Origin: Dehalococcoidia bacterium
GTDB lineage: Bacteria; Chloroflexota; Dehalococcoidia; GIF9; AB-539-J10
NCBI GenBank assembly: GCA_030603485.1
Contig: JAUVXS010000003.1
Span: 1 to 27,364, forward strand
Reading direction: 5' to 3'
DNA: 27,364 bases
Shown: positions 8,170 to 16,041 of the stretch, in pieces
Position numbering within the stretch: the stretch's first letter is position 1
Layout: each line of letters begins with the position of its first letter
Program-made: the position numbers and the translations under genes
The notes under the pieces: generated by a model
What the model was told of the DNA's origin: nothing
The model's database searches: none
Seen by the model: only the letters and a program-made list of their open reading frames with translations

Positions 8170-9552
8170 ATGTCACCGATTTCTAAGGAAGAAAAGCATG
8201 CCCTTATAAAAGAAGCACAGGATCACTTCTGGATGCATGCCAAAATTTGGGATCCGAATATGGTGAACCCTGAAATGCTGGTAATCATGGACCAGGCTAA
8301 AGGTACGCGTATTACAGATGTGGATGGTAATAACTATTTTGATTTGATGTCTGGACTGTGGAATGTTAACGCCGGACATGGTCAAAAGGAGATTGCCGAT
8401 GCTGTTTACGCTCAGATGCAGAAACTATGCTACGTGAATACTTGGGAGTATCCTACGGTACCAGCCATTAAGCTGGCCTCCAAGTTGGCCAGCCTGGTTC
8501 CAGGGGATATGGAATATGTCTATTTTACTACTACTGGTTCTGACGCTGTAGATACTGCCTGGATGATGTCAAAACAGTATCAGTATCTCGCAGGGTATCC
8601 CAAGAGATACAAAATCATCAGCAAGAAACGAGCATACCACGGCGTTGGCTCTGGCCCGCATGGCATTACTGGCCCCAGTTTTTTCAATCGGAAATACTTT
8701 GAACCATTTACCCCAGGGATTAGACACTCTGCAGCACCGTTTTGTTATCGTTGCGAGTATAATTTATCCTATCCGAGTTGCAATCTTCTATGTGCCACAG
8801 ATGTTGAGAGGCAAATACTGAGTGAGGACCCTGATACCGTTGCTGCAGTTATGGGTGAGACCATATCTGGGGCGCCAGGCGTCATACCCCCACCGCCGGA
8901 ATACTGGCCCATGGTACGTGCTATCTGCGACAAATACGGCATTCTTCTCATTATGGATGAGGTAATCTGTGGCTTTGGTCGGACAGGTAAGTGGTTTGCA
9001 TGCAACGGACATTACAATACTGTCCCTGATTTAATGACTGTAGCCAAGGGTATAACCAGCGCGTATTTGCCTATGGCAGCAGTAATAGTCAGGAAGCATG
9101 TTCGGGATAAGTTCAAACCCGGATGGGCGGAAACCTTTCAGCATGGGGCTACATGGAATGCGCACCCTGTTAGTTGCGTCGCTGCTTTAACCAACATCGG
9201 AATTATGGAGCGTGATAAGCTTGTGGAAAATTCTGCAGAGGTGGGAAGCTATCTCTTAAGTGCCCTGGAGAGTCTACGCTCACACCCCACCGTTGGTGAT
9301 GTACGCGGAAAAGGGTTGATGACGGCTCTGGAACTCGTTAAGAACAAGAAAACCAAGGAATCCTTTGAGACTGTTGACCCTTTCAATACGGAACTGGCCC
9401 AGCAACTCAGAAAGTCTAACATCCTGACTCGCATTAGGAACATAATTGTCATTGCACCGCCACTGGTAACGACCAAGAAAGAGGTGGATGAACTCATAGA
9501 GGGTCTGGATAGAGCACTGGGTGAAACGGAAAAGAAATTTTCTATTAAGTAG
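8170..9552 (+). CDS. Class-III (omega) aminotransferase
   Basis: This 460-residue fold-type I PLP enzyme moves an amino group between an amine or omega-amino acid and a keto acid. Motifs are TTGSDAVDTA (121-130, phosphate binding), LIMDEVICGFGRTGKWF (Asp263) and MTVAKGITSAYLPMAAV (Lys293, Schiff base). I place the start at the ATG at 8170, preceded by a near-perfect AAAGGAGGT, rather than the TTG at 8131 that would add 13 unlike residues. The segment CYRCEYNLSYPSCNLLC is the Cys-containing insertion often seen in taurine/beta-alanine:pyruvate type transaminases. The substrate cannot be read from sequence. It is only distantly like the PLP enzyme at 4182-5465. Confidence 0.92.
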   Translation: MSPISKEEKHALIKEAQDHFWMHAKIWDPNMVNPEMLVIMDQAKGTRITDVDGNNYFDLMSGLWNVNAGHGQKEIADAVYAQMQKLCYVNTWEYPTVPAIKLASKLASLVPGDMEYVYFTTTGSDAVDTAWMMSKQYQYLAGYPKRYKIISKKRAYHGVGSGPHGITGPSFFNRKYFEPFTPGIRHSAAPFCYRCEYNLSYPSCNLLCATDVERQILSEDPDTVAAVMGETISGAPGVIPPPPEYWPMVRAICDKYGILLIMDEVICGFGRTGKWFACNGHYNTVPDLMTVAKGITSAYLPMAAVIVRKHVRDKFKPGWAETFQHGATWNAHPVSCVAALTNIGIMERDKLVENSAEVGSYLLSALESLRSHPTVGDVRGKGLMTALELVKNKKTKESFETVDPFNTELAQQLRKSNILTRIRNIIVIAPPLVTTKKEVDELIEGLDRALGETEKKFSIK

Positions 9553-9564
9553 ACCGCAATGCCT

Positions 9565-9597
9565 GTAATTCTGGGGACACCATACCTATTATTTTGA
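9565..9597 (+). repeat. Copy of GGGGACACCATAC dispersed repeat
   Basis: The segment TAATTCTGGGGACACCATAC followed by CTATT lies 17 bases after the aminotransferase stop. Related copies are seen at 2871-2898 (degenerate, beside a RAYT transposase remnant), 11173-11204 and, inverted, 11528-11558. I infer a REP-type target or end sequence of the element whose transposase remnant lies at 2869-3159. Confidence 0.55.
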
Positions 9598-9697
9598 CCT
9601 GGGGTTATAGAGATCGCATTATCTATGTCCCGTTTGCGTCAATTGAAGGGCATCCTGTACCGTGCTGACATCAACCTTGCAGTGCTATTGGCCATGA

Positions 9698-9934
9698 GGC
9701 TATCGCCATCCAGCGAAGGAAAAAACTGATATCATCAGTCGGTACTGCAAACCGGCAAAGGAAGGAGTAAAATCCCTGCCCTTCACTTTCTATGTGCCTG
9801 AAGGATTGGGAAAAGCGGGCTGGGGCCCAATACTCAACGTGGAGGAAATTCCTGCCCCGTCGCGTGTCTTCACAGTCAGCTTTGACAATGATCAGGAAGC
9901 CTGGAGGGAACTATCGTTACTGGAAATTCCCTAG
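9698..9934 (+). pseudogene. 3' remnant of an unrecognised gene
   Basis: This frame lacks a start codon but reads like real protein. It includes a PFTFYVPEGLGKAGWGPI segment, a VEEIPAPSRVFTVSFDNDQ segment and the terminal AWRELSLLEIP. It opens just after a TGA at 9695 and ends in TAG at 9932-9934. The flanking 9600-9690 sequence has further short coding-like pieces in other frames (for example GYRDRIIYVPFASIEGHPV), suggesting frameshifts in a decayed gene. I do not recognise the family. The end overlaps the stop of the convergent hydrolase in a CTAG, where both strands read TAG. Confidence 0.45.
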
Positions 9935-11061
9935 CTACAGGCTTCATGTAGCAAATCCGATATGGCACACAGCCGGCGAGTATTCTCCGGACCCGGTGGC
10001 TGTCCATTGGTTATGGTTACAACAACGAGGTCTCGTGTCGGCTCGACAAAGCCGATTGAACTCAAGTTTCCGCCGTGCCCGTACGCCGCCGAGGTACAAA
10101 GCCGTCCCATGTCTGTGCGAATGTTTCCGTCGGTGCCCTTATGCATACCGAGCGCCCATACTGGCTTGACCTCCCTGCCCCAGAGTGCGCTGAACGTCCG
10201 GTCTACAATGTCCCTGCGGTGCACGGCTGTAAACAGTGCATGTGTTTCTTTTTTAATAATACGTTTCCCGTCCCATTCGCCGCCATTCCACATCATCAGG
10301 TAGAACTTGCCCAGGTCATGAGCGGGGCCGAAACCGTTGCCACCGGGCAACACGCGTGCACGTGCTTGCGGGTCGTTCCGGAAATGAGGTGGCGGATTTG
10401 GAATGGCCTTATCGACTACATCAGAGAGTCGGTCTTTGACAGATTCCATTCTCTCCTGTGTCAGACCGAGAGTGGTGTCCTTCATACCCAGCGGCTGGAA
10501 TACATCCTCGTACAGGTACTTCTCAATAGGTCTCCCGTCAGCAACGCGTACAATTTCTCCCAATACACACCAGCCAGAGTGGGCGTGATAGCCCGCAGCA
10601 GTGCCCGGTTCCCATGCAGCGGGAGATTCTGAAATATACCGGATATTATCCTCCCAACCGTAGCGATGGAACGGGAACATGTTCATCGGGAAGCCGCCCA
10701 TGTGAGTCAGGACATGCTTGATCGTGGCGTTTTCCTTTCCATTGCCGAAGCCGGGAATATACTTGCGGACCTTATCATCAAGGCTGAGCTGGCCTTTTTC
10801 CATCAGCCTGGCAATGGCGATGGCAGTAAGGGGCTTGGTGGACGAAAACCACAGCATGATGGAGTCAGTACGCATGGGGAGGCCCGGTCTCGCCTCCCCG
10901 ATGGCGACGTCCAACACCGGCACGCCTTTCCTGGCCACAAAAAGCTGGGCGCCGTCATGCAGGTTCGCCTGGCGCTGCTCCTCCAGCAACTTGATTGCCG
11001 CCTCCAGTGCCTTCCTGCTAACACCTATTGCCCCCGGTTTTCCTATAATACCGCCATCCAT
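9931..11061 (-). CDS. Serine hydrolase of the beta-lactamase/class C family (esterase-like)
   Basis: The 376-residue protein is a member of the class C beta-lactamase / DD-peptidase fold group (COG1680 type). The nucleophile motif is WFSSTKPLTA (Ser73-x-x-Lys76), the second motif region is AGYHAHSGWCVLGEIV (Tyr in the YxN position) and the third is YGHGGNLSSIGF (HGG in place of KTG). No signal peptide is visible, so it is probably cytosolic. That fits an esterase or amide hydrolase rather than an antibiotic-resistance enzyme. The ATG is preceded by AGGAG. It is convergent with a decayed frame that it overlaps by three bases at the stop codons. The exact substrate is unknown. Confidence 0.9.
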   Translation of the reverse strand: MDGGIIGKPGAIGVSRKALEAAIKLLEEQRQANLHDGAQLFVARKGVPVLDVAIGEARPGLPMRTDSIMLWFSSTKPLTAIAIARLMEKGQLSLDDKVRKYIPGFGNGKENATIKHVLTHMGGFPMNMFPFHRYGWEDNIRYISESPAAWEPGTAAGYHAHSGWCVLGEIVRVADGRPIEKYLYEDVFQPLGMKDTTLGLTQERMESVKDRLSDVVDKAIPNPPPHFRNDPQARARVLPGGNGFGPAHDLGKFYLMMWNGGEWDGKRIIKKETHALFTAVHRRDIVDRTFSALWGREVKPVWALGMHKGTDGNIRTDMGRLCTSAAYGHGGNLSSIGFVEPTRDLVVVTITNGQPPGPENTRRLCAISDLLHEACS

Positions 11062-11556
11062 TTCTTATAGCTCCTTTTCAAAGCTGGCTTATTTCGAATT
11101 ATATTTAGCAGGATCGATGGAAAGAGTCAAACTGGACTGCATAACAGGCCCACAACCTGAATAGGCAATAATGATTTTAGGGACACCATACTTATTTCTG
11201 AGCTAGTTCAGATAACTGAGCGACACTTTACATGTTTGTTACATGGGGTAATAACCTTTCGTGTCATTGCGCACCCCGCCTTGTCGGGGCGTGGCAATCC
11301 CATTGGCCAAATTCCAAATTTCAAAACCTAAATGACAAATGAAATCTAAATGCTCAAATGCCAAAACTTCTTCGTTTTGCCAGTTGGATTATGGGCTTGA
11401 TTTGGTATTAGAGCCTTGTCATTTCATGTTGTTTGGGATGTAGTGTCACTATGGCATTCTTTCAGAGACAAAGACTATCAGGTATATATAAATCTGATGT
11501 CAGAATAGTGCAGGAAGTGTAAAGTGGAGCTTAAGAAATGAGTAAGGTGTCCCCAG
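11062..11556. other. Intergenic region with dispersed repeats, no gene
   Basis: No convincing coding frame is seen. The stretch holds most of an inverted-repeat-bounded element (11173-11558). Inside it, a TCATTGCG...GGCAATCCC motif contains a GC-rich hairpin (CCCCGCC TTGT CGGGG, about 11274-11289). It is followed by a purine/AT-rich run of near-repeated AAATTCC/AAATTTC/AAATGACAAATG words (about 11310-11362). Such words are common in intergenic dispersed repeats of uncultured bacteria. Confidence 0.6.
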
Positions 11557-11558
11557 CT
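11173..11558. mobile_element. MITE/REP-like element bounded by inverted GGGACACC repeats
   Basis: The left end at 11173-11204 has TTAGGGACACCATACTTATT and ends TCTGAGCT. The right end at 11528-11558, read on the minus strand, has CTGGGGACACCTTACTCATT and ends TCTTAAGCT. About 24 of 30 positions agree, so the pair forms imperfect terminal inverted repeats around about 386 bases with no open frame. The right end runs into the stop codon of the cyclophilin-like gene. I see no clear target-site duplication. The likely mobilising enzyme is a RAYT-type transposase like the remnant at 2869-3159, which is inference. Confidence 0.5.
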
Positions 11559-11931
11559 ATTCCCTGCTCCTGATGGTGATTTCCGTCCCTGTGATTGCCT
11601 TTTTGAATACAGTAGCGTCGCCAATGACCTTCCCGAACACAGTAACCGGGCTCGCCGGGCGAATCTCATCTCCCCGGCTCACGGGAGTGGGGCCGAAGAA
11701 GATGCAGAAGGCATTACCATCAGGCCAATAGCCCAATTCTCCCATGTTTACCAATTCCTGCCCGGCCTCCAGCTCAAGGCTAAGGGGAATCGAGAAATAT
11801 ATTTCGTCTCCCCAGAGATTGACGTGACTTTTAATAGGCAACGTTTCCCAGATTGCCTGAGCCGTCCCGGTATCATTCAGCTCAGCCTCTGCTTCAATTG
11901 CTCCTGCTCTTATATGAATTTTCTTTCCCAT
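11557..11931 (-). CDS. Cyclophilin-fold protein (TM1367-like, PF04126 type)
   Basis: The 124-residue product matches the small cyclophilin-like family typified by Thermotoga TM1367. The conserved blocks are the N-terminal beta strand and AIWETLPIKSHVNLWGDEIYF, then GELGYWPDGNAFCIFFGPTPVS and then IRPASPVTVFGKVIGD. The fold is that of cyclophilin, but the family is not known to be a proline isomerase and its role is unsettled. It lies 74 bases downstream of rubrerythrin on the same strand. Its stop codon is overlapped by the end of an inverted-repeat element. Confidence 0.87.
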   Translation of the reverse strand: MGKKIHIRAGAIEAEAELNDTGTAQAIWETLPIKSHVNLWGDEIYFSIPLSLELEAGQELVNMGELGYWPDGNAFCIFFGPTPVSRGDEIRPASPVTVFGKVIGDATVFKKAITGTEITIRSRE

Positions 11932-12005
11932 GTTGGCTAACCTCAGCCAAACTCATGGCTTAGCCTGTAAGAGATTGTATCAGGCAGAAAAGCAAACCAA
12001 CAATC

Positions 12006-12503
12006 TCAGTCTATTCTTTTGAACATCTTGCCCTTAGCTCCACACACGGGACATGTATCAGGTGGTTCTTTTTCCGAGGTATAGCCGCAGACCGGACACA
12101 CATAGTAAGCATAGGTCTCTTTGGCAGCGCCAAGATTATCAAGGAGCTTCTGGTAAAGCTGGGCATGTATCTTTTCCACCTCGTTGGCATAATAAAATGA
12201 ACGCTCTCCTTCTTTATTCCCTTCAGTTCTAGCAGCCTCCAGCATCGGGGGATACATATTCTTGAATTCATGGGTCTCGCCTGCTACAGCTTCCAGAAGG
12301 TTCTCTTTAGTACTCTTTATTCCCTTGAGCGCTCTAAGATGATTGTGGGCATGAATGGTCTCAGCTTCGGCGGCAGCCCTGAACAAGTTCGCTACTTGAG
12401 GATAACCTTCCTTGACCGCAGCCAAGGCAAAGGCAAGATATTTACGATTTGCCTGTGATTCTCCGGAAAAGGCGTCTCTTAAGTGCTCTTCAGTTTTTGA
12501 CAT
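12006..12503 (-). CDS. Rubrerythrin
   Basis: Rubrerythrin reduces hydrogen peroxide in anaerobes using a diiron site fed by a rubredoxin-like centre. The 165-residue protein has the four-helix ferritin-like domain with iron-ligand Glu/His motifs: SGESQANRKY, AAEAETIHAHNH, AGETHEFKNMYP and NEVEKIHAQLY. The C-terminal rubredoxin-like domain contains CPVCGYTSEKEPPDTCPVCG, with all four cysteines. I place the start at the ATG at 12503, where AGGAGG precedes it by ten bases, rather than a TTG seven codons upstream. A TATAAT hexamer lies about 50 bases upstream on the same strand. Confidence 0.96.
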   Translation of the reverse strand: MSKTEEHLRDAFSGESQANRKYLAFALAAVKEGYPQVANLFRAAAEAETIHAHNHLRALKGIKSTKENLLEAVAGETHEFKNMYPPMLEAARTEGNKEGERSFYYANEVEKIHAQLYQKLLDNLGAAKETYAYYVCPVCGYTSEKEPPDTCPVCGAKGKMFKRID

Positions 12504-12551
12504 TGCTGTTTTTCCTCCTTTCAATGCTAATCTTTGTCGGGTGAGTAATGT

Positions 12552-12603
12552 ATTATACTATCAGTAAGCGCCAGCCTCCAGTTTTCGGTCTGTAGAATTC
12601 TAC
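12552..12603 (-). promoter_or_regulatory. Putative rubrerythrin promoter and upstream palindrome
   Basis: On the minus strand a TATAAT (12557-12552) lies about 50 bases before the rubrerythrin ATG, a plausible -10 box. I see no good -35 hexamer at 16-18 bases. A perfect 12-base palindrome GTAGAATTCTAC at 12592-12603 lies 34 bases further upstream and could be a regulator site. It does not match the PerR or Fur consensus known to me. The remaining bases to 12804 hold no gene. Confidence 0.35.
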
Positions 12604-12804
12604 TGAGGTGGTGTAGCAATCGTCCAGGCCAGACTGTCGGGATGGCTCAAAGGAATAAGGTCACTTTTTTGAGGATAGTGATATACCTGCGAGGTTAGGT
12701 TAGCCTTGTGCTTTCTTTCAAGGATGAGGTACCATTCTATTTGAGCACTCTATGTGCCATACTTAACCATGAACCTGGAGCCAAGCTCTGGCAAGGGGGT
12801 GAAA

Positions 12805-14379
12805 ATGAAAGTAGCTAAAGTGGCTGAAATGAAAGACCTGGACAGGCGTGCTACAGAGGAATTTAGCATCTCAGAAGACCTTCTGATGGAGAACGCCGGG
12901 CAGGCAGTGTACTTCGTTATGTTGCAGGAATTCGGAATAAAGGACAACAGATTCGTTGTCCTTTGTGGCAGTGGTAACAATGGTGGAGATGGATTGGTTA
13001 TTGCCAGGAAGATTCACTCTAATGGTGGGGAGGCAAGGGTCTTTGTTCTAGACGATGAAACCAAATTTAAAGGGGCGGCAAGAACGAACTTTGAAATAGT
13101 ATCCAGAATGCCAATAGAAATCTCCAGGGTTGATTCAATTGACTCCATAATATCCGAGGTTCTTGATGCCGATGCCATCGTGGATGCCATATTTGGCACG
13201 GGTCTTGTCAGGAAAGTTGGCGGGATATACAAAGATGTGATTCAACTGATAAACGAGAGCCAAAGGGTAGTATTTAGCGTTGATATTCCTTCAGGCATAA
13301 ATGGCGATACCGGGGAGGTGATGGGTGTGGCAGTAGAGGCAGATTATACTGTGACATTTGGGCTTCCCAAGTTAGGGAATATGCTTTACCCTGGGTATGA
13401 GCACTGCGGAAAGTTGTATGTTTCACATATATCCTTCCCGCCTGCCCTCTATGATTCCCAAGCCATAAAGGTAGCAATCAATAATCCCGTAGAGCTTCCG
13501 GAAAGAGCCAGAGATACCCATAAGGGCAACTATGGAAAAGCTCTCTTTGTTGCCGGCTCCTCAAGTTATCTTGGTGCGCCATACTTCTCGGCCCTATCTT
13601 TCCTCAAAGCAGGAGGTGGGCTTTCTTACCTGGCAACACCAAAATCCACCTCACCATTCTTGGCAAGCAAGGGAAGTGAGGTTGTCTTTCTTCCTCAGAA
13701 AGAGACGCCTTCAGGAAGTATAGCACTAGAAAACAAGGATGAGCTCTTAGAATTTTCTCAAATGGTGGATATGGTGATCCTGGGTTCCGGTCTTTCTTTA
13801 GCCAGGGAGACACAAGAACTGGTGCGAGAGCTAACCCCCAAAATCGACAAGCCTCTGCTCATAGATGGCGATGGAATTACTGCCATTGCTGAAGACTTAG
13901 AAAAAATAAAGAACAGGGAAGGACCGACGATACTTACACCACATCTGGGCGAGATGTCCAGAATTACCAAAATGGAGATAAGCGAGATAAATAAAAACAA
14001 GATAAATGTTTTGCAACGCACGGCAAAGGAACTCAATGCCATAATTATCTTAAAGGGAGCCCATTCCCTTATAGGCTATCCCGACGAAACTGTTTTCATC
14101 AGCGTAAGCGGCAATTCCGGCATGGCTACGGCTGGGAGCGGTGATGTCCTGACGGGAACTATTGCGGCCATGTATGGTCTGGGATTAGCCCTCGAGGACG
14201 CTGTAAGGATGGGCGTGTTTATCCACGGCTTTTCCGGCGATGTTGCTGCTGTAGATAAAGGTGAGGACGGGATAACGGCACAGGACATACTGGACTGTCT
14301 CCCCGGAACGATGAAGCTTTACAGGGAAAATTTCGCCGAAATCTCGGAAAATCTTTATGAAAGCATTTTCGTGGTATGA
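12805..14379 (+). CDS. nnr: Bifunctional NAD(P)HX epimerase / ADP-dependent NAD(P)HX dehydratase
   Basis: This repair enzyme restores damaged hydrated NADH and NADPH. The N-terminal YjeF_N domain epimerises R- to S-NAD(P)HX and shows VLCGSGNNGGDGLVIARK (residues 53-70). The C-terminal YjeF_C/NnrD kinase-like domain, from about residue 240, shows NYGKALFVAGSSSYLGA, LTPHLGEMSRI (about 376-386) and GNSGMATAGSGDVLTGTIAAM (about 435-455), the GSGD motif for ADP-dependent dehydration. I start at the ATG at 12805, which follows AAGGGGGTG and aligns with family N-termini (MKVAKVAEMKDLDRRA), not at the GTG 17 codons upstream. This gives 524 residues, normal for the fused form. Confidence 0.95.
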   Translation: MKVAKVAEMKDLDRRATEEFSISEDLLMENAGQAVYFVMLQEFGIKDNRFVVLCGSGNNGGDGLVIARKIHSNGGEARVFVLDDETKFKGAARTNFEIVSRMPIEISRVDSIDSIISEVLDADAIVDAIFGTGLVRKVGGIYKDVIQLINESQRVVFSVDIPSGINGDTGEVMGVAVEADYTVTFGLPKLGNMLYPGYEHCGKLYVSHISFPPALYDSQAIKVAINNPVELPERARDTHKGNYGKALFVAGSSSYLGAPYFSALSFLKAGGGLSYLATPKSTSPFLASKGSEVVFLPQKETPSGSIALENKDELLEFSQMVDMVILGSGLSLARETQELVRELTPKIDKPLLIDGDGITAIAEDLEKIKNREGPTILTPHLGEMSRITKMEISEINKNKINVLQRTAKELNAIIILKGAHSLIGYPDETVFISVSGNSGMATAGSGDVLTGTIAAMYGLGLALEDAVRMGVFIHGFSGDVAAVDKGEDGITAQDILDCLPGTMKLYRENFAEISENLYESIFVV

Positions 14380-14466
14380 AGGGGTATCAGGGCTTTAGTG
14401 CGCACTGTATGTATGACATAAAAGCAGCTTGATGTGTTGCTGCCTAAAGGAAAGGAAGGTGGAAAA

Positions 14467-15486
14467 ATGAAGGCGATGGTGCTCAAGAAGCTCTCTTCGG
14501 TGGAGGAAAAGCCTTTAGAGTTAGTGAACTTACCAAAACCCGTTCCTAGTTCCAAGCAAATTTTAGTCAGGGTCTCTGCCTGTGGAGTCTGTCACACCGA
14601 GCTTGACGAAATTGAAGGCCGGGTTTCTCCTTGAAGATTCCCCATGATTTTAGGTCACGAAATCGTTGGCAGGGTGGAAGGCTTGGGGCCGAGGGCAAGC
14701 AAATTTAGAAAAGGCGATAGAGTGGGAATTGCCTGGATTAATTGGGCTTGCGGTCGTTGTTCCTTTTGTCTAAAGGGCGAGGAAAATCTCTGTGACACGG
14801 CGAAATGGACGGGGAAGGATGCCCATGGAGGCTATGCCCAATATACCCCAGTATCAGAGGACTTTGCTTATCCAATTCCCGAAAGGTTTACCGATTTGGA
14901 GGCCGCTCCGCTTTTATGTGCCGGAGTGATTGGCTACCGGGCCTTAAGACTCTCAGAGATAGAAGATGGAGTGATACTTGGACTTTATGGCTTTGGAGCC
15001 TCTGCCCATATTGTCATCCAGGTGGCGAAGTATAGATATCCCGGCGGCAAGATTTTCGTCTTTACCCGACCCAACCAGAAAGAGCACCAGGATTTAGCCA
15101 GGGAATTGGGAGCGGACTGGATTGGAGCCACGGGCGATACTCCCCCGGAAAAGCTCAACTGCGCCATTGACTTTACTCCTGTGGGAGAGCCGGTGCGCGA
15201 AGCGTTAAGGAATTTACAAAAAGGGGGAAGGGTGGTCGTAAATGCCATTCGCAAGACGACGCCTATCCCGGAATTAGACTACACCGAGCATCTCTGGTAT
15301 GAGAAGGAAGTGAAAAGTGTGGCTAATGTAACCAGAAGAGATGCTCAAGAATTCCTTCCCTTGGCTGCTGAAATCCCAATTATCCCTGAAACCCAGGAAT
15401 TCAAGTTGGAAGAGGCAAACGAAGCCTTGATTCTGCTCAAGGAAGGGAAAATTCGCGGGGCAGCAGTCTTGAGAGTGACCGAATAA
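14467..15486 (+). pseudogene. Zinc-dependent alcohol dehydrogenase interrupted by one in-frame TGA
   Basis: Read through the TGA at 14632-14634, this is a 339-residue medium-chain zinc ADH of the TIGR02822-like kind. The catalytic zinc region is SACGVCHTELDE (Cys42) with LGHEIVG after the stop. The structural zinc cysteines are CGRCSFCLKGEENLC, the Rossmann motif is LGLYGFGASAHIV and the C-terminus is LKEGKIRGAAVL. The ATG follows GGAAGGTGG. Codon 56 is TGA in EGRVSP-stop-RFPMILGHE, and the frame is identical on both sides, so this is a single-base nonsense change and not a frameshift. Restart at ATG 14644 would lose the N-terminus and the catalytic Cys, so that product should be inactive. 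The family residue here is variable (often Pro); CGA or GGA would need one change. Confidence 0.8.
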
Positions 15487-15616
15487 GAAAGAACAAGCCA
15501 ATCAGCAGTTACTGCCGAGGCGGAGCACCATCGACAGTTTGGGCTTCACCAGCAGTTACAAGAGGCAGAGTCTGTCTTTGTACCTCAGGAGCTACCTCCT
15601 CAGTGAGATCACCAGG

Positions 15617-15868
15617 ATGTCTAACCACGATCTGCATAAGGTGGATCGTTATCTCAGTGACCTTGAACGGATGTGTGACATCGTCAAGGACGAGGCTCCC
15701 CTGGGCAGAATCCGTTTCCTAACTGAACTGGGCAAGAGGCTGGTCAGGGAATATTTGAGGATGAGCAAGGAGCTTAGGGTCGTCGCTGACCCGAACCCGG
15801 CTACGCCACTGAGCATGAGAGATGAAACCAATGATTCAGGGCTGACACTGACTCGACCTGATACTTGA
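15617..15868 (+). CDS. Small charged hypothetical protein in repeat copy 1
   Basis: This 83-codon frame starts MSNHDLHKVDRYLSDLERM and continues through a helical, charged section (LGKRLVREYLRMSKEL) to a polar tail. I recognise no family. Most of the frame lies in the roughly 335-base repeat; the second copy at 24786 onward keeps the same frame but has TGA at three sense positions. That one copy is open while the other is broken could mean a former gene or merely chance. A weak AGGATG context precedes the start. An upstream extension to 15539 looks unlike protein. Confidence 0.3.
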   Translation: MSNHDLHKVDRYLSDLERMCDIVKDEAPLGRIRFLTELGKRLVREYLRMSKELRVVADPNPATPLSMRDETNDSGLTLTRPDT

Positions 15869-16011
15869 AAGGTTATCCCGAGTCCCACAGTGCAGCCAAG
15901 AACGAGCAGTAGCTCGGGCGAGGCTTTAATCCTTGACAGACTCAGGGTGATTATCGTAATCTATATGCCGGACGAGGCGGGTAAAAAGAGTGGCTGTTAT
16001 TTGATAGTATT
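15676..16011 (+). repeat. Direct repeat copy 1, upstream of the carboxylase cluster
   Basis: About 335 bases align almost without gaps (offset 9109-9110) with 24786-25120, at roughly 80 percent identity by eye. Shared blocks include CTGGGCAAGAGGCTGGTCA, GAACCCGGCTAC, GACACTGACT, ACTTGAAAGG, GCAGTAGCTCGGGC, ATCCTTGACAG and TTTGA-AGTATT. It begins inside a small hypothetical frame and ends 30 bases before the biotin carboxylase ATG. Similarity stops sharply at the gene side in both copies. Confidence 0.85.
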
Positions 16012-16029
16012 ACCGAACTATCATATCTT
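15933..16029 (+). promoter_or_regulatory. Putative promoters and inverted repeat before biotin carboxylase
   Basis: Two sigma-70-like arrangements are seen. The first, within the repeat, is TTGACA at 15933-15938 with a degenerate TAATCT 18 bases on. The second is TTGATA at 16001-16006, a 17-base spacer and TATCTT at 16024-16029. The latter would start transcription within a few bases of the ATG at 16042, giving a leaderless mRNA, and no Shine-Dalgarno is visible there. A perfect 7-base inverted repeat TGATAGT/ACTATCA (16002-16008, 16017-16023) fills the spacer, a typical place for a repressor. Confidence 0.45.
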
Positions 16030-16041
16030 GTATACGCTCAT

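Noticed and set aside
10075..11164. Long plus-strand frames opposite the beta-lactamase-fold gene
   Set aside because: They are antisense shadows of a GC-rich gene and have no family features.
14632..14670. SECIS-like hairpin with AGGTCA 17 bases after the TGA in the alcohol dehydrogenase
   Set aside because: The AGGTCA is explained by the conserved Leu-Gly-His-Glu codons, the stem is short and lacks the bulged U, and the residue position is not a catalytic Cys in this family.
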